The notes below the pieces were generated by a model. It was not told the DNA's origin and did not search any database. It saw nothing but the letters and a program-made list of their open reading frames with translations. From NCBI GenBank assembly GCA_020852655.1, contig JADZAI010000046.1, positions 1 to 64,000 of the forward strand: a stretch of DNA of 64,000 nucleotides, read 5' to 3'. Source of the stretch: Alphaproteobacteria bacterium. Its GTDB lineage: Bacteria; Pseudomonadota; Alphaproteobacteria; Micropepsales; Micropepsaceae. The position numbers and the translations under genes are program-made. The first letter of the stretch is position 1; the number at the start of each line of letters is the position of its first letter. Below are positions 63,119 to 64,000 of the stretch, one piece after another.

Positions 63119-63430
63119 TCATTCTCCTCCTTGCGGCTGCCGTTTGCCGCGCAGCATGGTCAGGACGATGCCGGGGATGCGCAGCAGCAGCCTGCCGACG
63201 AAGGGGAGCAGGAGCCCCTTGCGCTCCGCCAGGAACCGCGTCGTATCCGGCCGGGCGAGAATCTTCAGGAAGTCGGCGAGATCGCTGGGCCCGAGACGGA
63301 TGGCATAGCGCCAGCAGACGGGTTCGATGACGCCGGCCATCGTGATGACGTCGGGCTGGACATCCATGGTCGCCGCCGGAAGTTCCAGCGGAAGGCGAAG
63401 TTTGCCGAGGCCGCGTGACCAGACGATCAT
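63119..63430 (-). CDS. Small protein, paralogue 2
   Basis: 103 residues. MIVWSRGLGKLRLPLELPAA, then DVITMAGVIEPVCWRYA and LADFLKILARPDTT match paralogue 1 in pattern (WSxGLG, DVxxxxGVxxP, W-Y, KIL). The end (LPFVGRLLLRIPGIVLTMLR) is hydrophobic and may be a membrane segment or amphipathic helix. Starts inside the stop of the FAD oxidoreductase (ATGA overlap), so translationally coupled. Function unknown. Confidence 0.7.
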   Translation of the reverse strand: MIVWSRGLGKLRLPLELPAATMDVQPDVITMAGVIEPVCWRYAIRLGPSDLADFLKILARPDTTRFLAERKGLLLPFVGRLLLRIPGIVLTMLRGKRQPQGGE

Positions 63431-64000
63431 AGCAGGAACCCCTTGCTGCGGGCCGCCGTGACCGAGGGCGGCTCCTTCCACCAGATGGTCAGGCCGAGAT
63501 CTTCGGCGACCACCTTTGCCGCGTTGTATCCGCCGCCGAAGGTCACCATGCCGCCCGGAAAGGTGCTCGCGCCGCAGACATAGAGATTGTCGATCGGCGT
63601 CCGGTAGGACGAGCATTGGACGTTGGGGCGCGAATAGCCCATCTGGGTCATGATGTAGGCGCCGTGCTTGAACGATCCGCGCTTCATCTGCGGGATCTTC
63701 ATCTCGATATGCACCGGCGTGTAGTCGTAGCGGCGGACGATGGTAGCGGGATCGAAGTCGGTGGTGTAGTCGGCCAGCGCCCCGATCAGCCGATCGCCGT
63801 AGCCGCGCGACAGCGCCGCCCAGTCGCCGTCGGCAGGCGCATAGGGGACGCACGCCTCGATCCGGCAGACCGCGCCTTCCGGATCGGTCTCGCGCGGCGC
63901 CTGGGCGGGGTCGAGGTCGGTGGTGAAGGTCACATGCCCGATGTCGTGGAGCTGGCGGCCTTCCATCACGTCGCTGATATGCCGCACCACGTCGGCCGGC
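63427..64000 (-). CDS. FAD-dependent oxidoreductase, phytoene-desaturase/CrtI-like (5' end beyond window)
   Basis: C-terminal 190 residues of a large NAD(P)/FAD-dependent oxidoreductase. MKRGSFKHGAYIMTQMGYSRPN followed by TPIDNLYVCGASTFPGGMVTFGGGYNAAKVVAEDL is the typical FAD-contacting end of the phytoene dehydrogenase-like family. The N-terminal dinucleotide fold lies outside the window. Reaction and substrate are not determined. First of a four-gene coupled unit with the two paralogous small proteins and tetR. Confidence 0.82.
   Translation of the reverse strand, partial: PADVVRHISDVMEGRQLHDIGHVTFTTDLDPAQAPRETDPEGAVCRIEACVPYAPADGDWAALSRGYGDRLIGALADYTTDFDPATIVRRYDYTPVHIEMKIPQMKRGSFKHGAYIMTQMGYSRPNVQCSSYRTPIDNLYVCGASTFPGGMVTFGGGYNAAKVVAEDLGLTIWWKEPPSVTAARSKGFLL

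Overview
The window is GC-rich chromosomal DNA with dense coding on both strands. Codon use, the ccm, pheST-rplT-rpmI and acnA content, LuxR-solo and TetR regulators and C/G-rich palindromic intergenic repeats all suggest a free-living alphaproteobacterium. No 16S or other rRNA, tRNA, phage integrase, transposase or CRISPR array is visible, so genus is not assigned.

Layout. 1-1.24 kb: end of a cytochrome c maturation locus (ccmA, ccmB) split by a palindromic repeat element. 1.5-9.3 kb: core metabolism and translation: aconitase acnA, a LuxR solo, then pheT, pheS, rplT and rpmI on the minus strand. 9.4-10.1 kb: a VapBC toxin-antitoxin pair with a palindromic operator. 10.1-24.4 kb: a mixed block of enzymes: secreted unknown, DUF169, membrane-anchored nuclease, Tat-exported M3 peptidase, alpha/beta hydrolase, phosphotriesterase-like, HAD, aldo-keto reductase, GPH transporter, SDR, small P-loop kinase and a TPR regulator. 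24.4-24.8 kb: a gene-free stretch with phased GTTACA repeats and a structured RNA candidate ending in a strong terminator. 25.0-28.8 kb: an alkylation-repair island: ogt, an Ada-N/AraC/AlkA fusion, and ada with an Ada-box-like site. 28.9-35.8 kb: a three-gene operon of transglutaminase-DUF2126, circularly permuted ATP-grasp/alpha-E and a second transglutaminase, of the type predicted to make or modify a peptide.

36.7-49.9 kb is the most unusual region: a TPR-Ser/Thr kinase, two paralogous membrane-anchored proteins with an N-terminal FHA (phosphothreonine reader) domain and a trypsin-like protease domain, a TPR protein like the sensor region of animal MAP3K5/ASK1, a SLOG-like Rossmann protein, and a 1768-residue DUF4062-STAND NTPase-WD40 protein. 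The genes abut tail-to-tail with 3-base gaps. I infer a phosphorylation-, nucleotide- and proteolysis-based signalling or conflict (defence) system; this is inference from domains, not shown.

50-64 kb: an APH-like kinase, an RND efflux operon with its own TetR and operator, an endonuclease/exonuclease/phosphatase protein, a TetR gene divergent from a two-gene molybdenum hydroxylase with a palindrome between them, a soluble transhydrogenase (sthA), and a TetR gene in line with two small paralogous proteins and the end of a FAD-dependent oxidoreductase.
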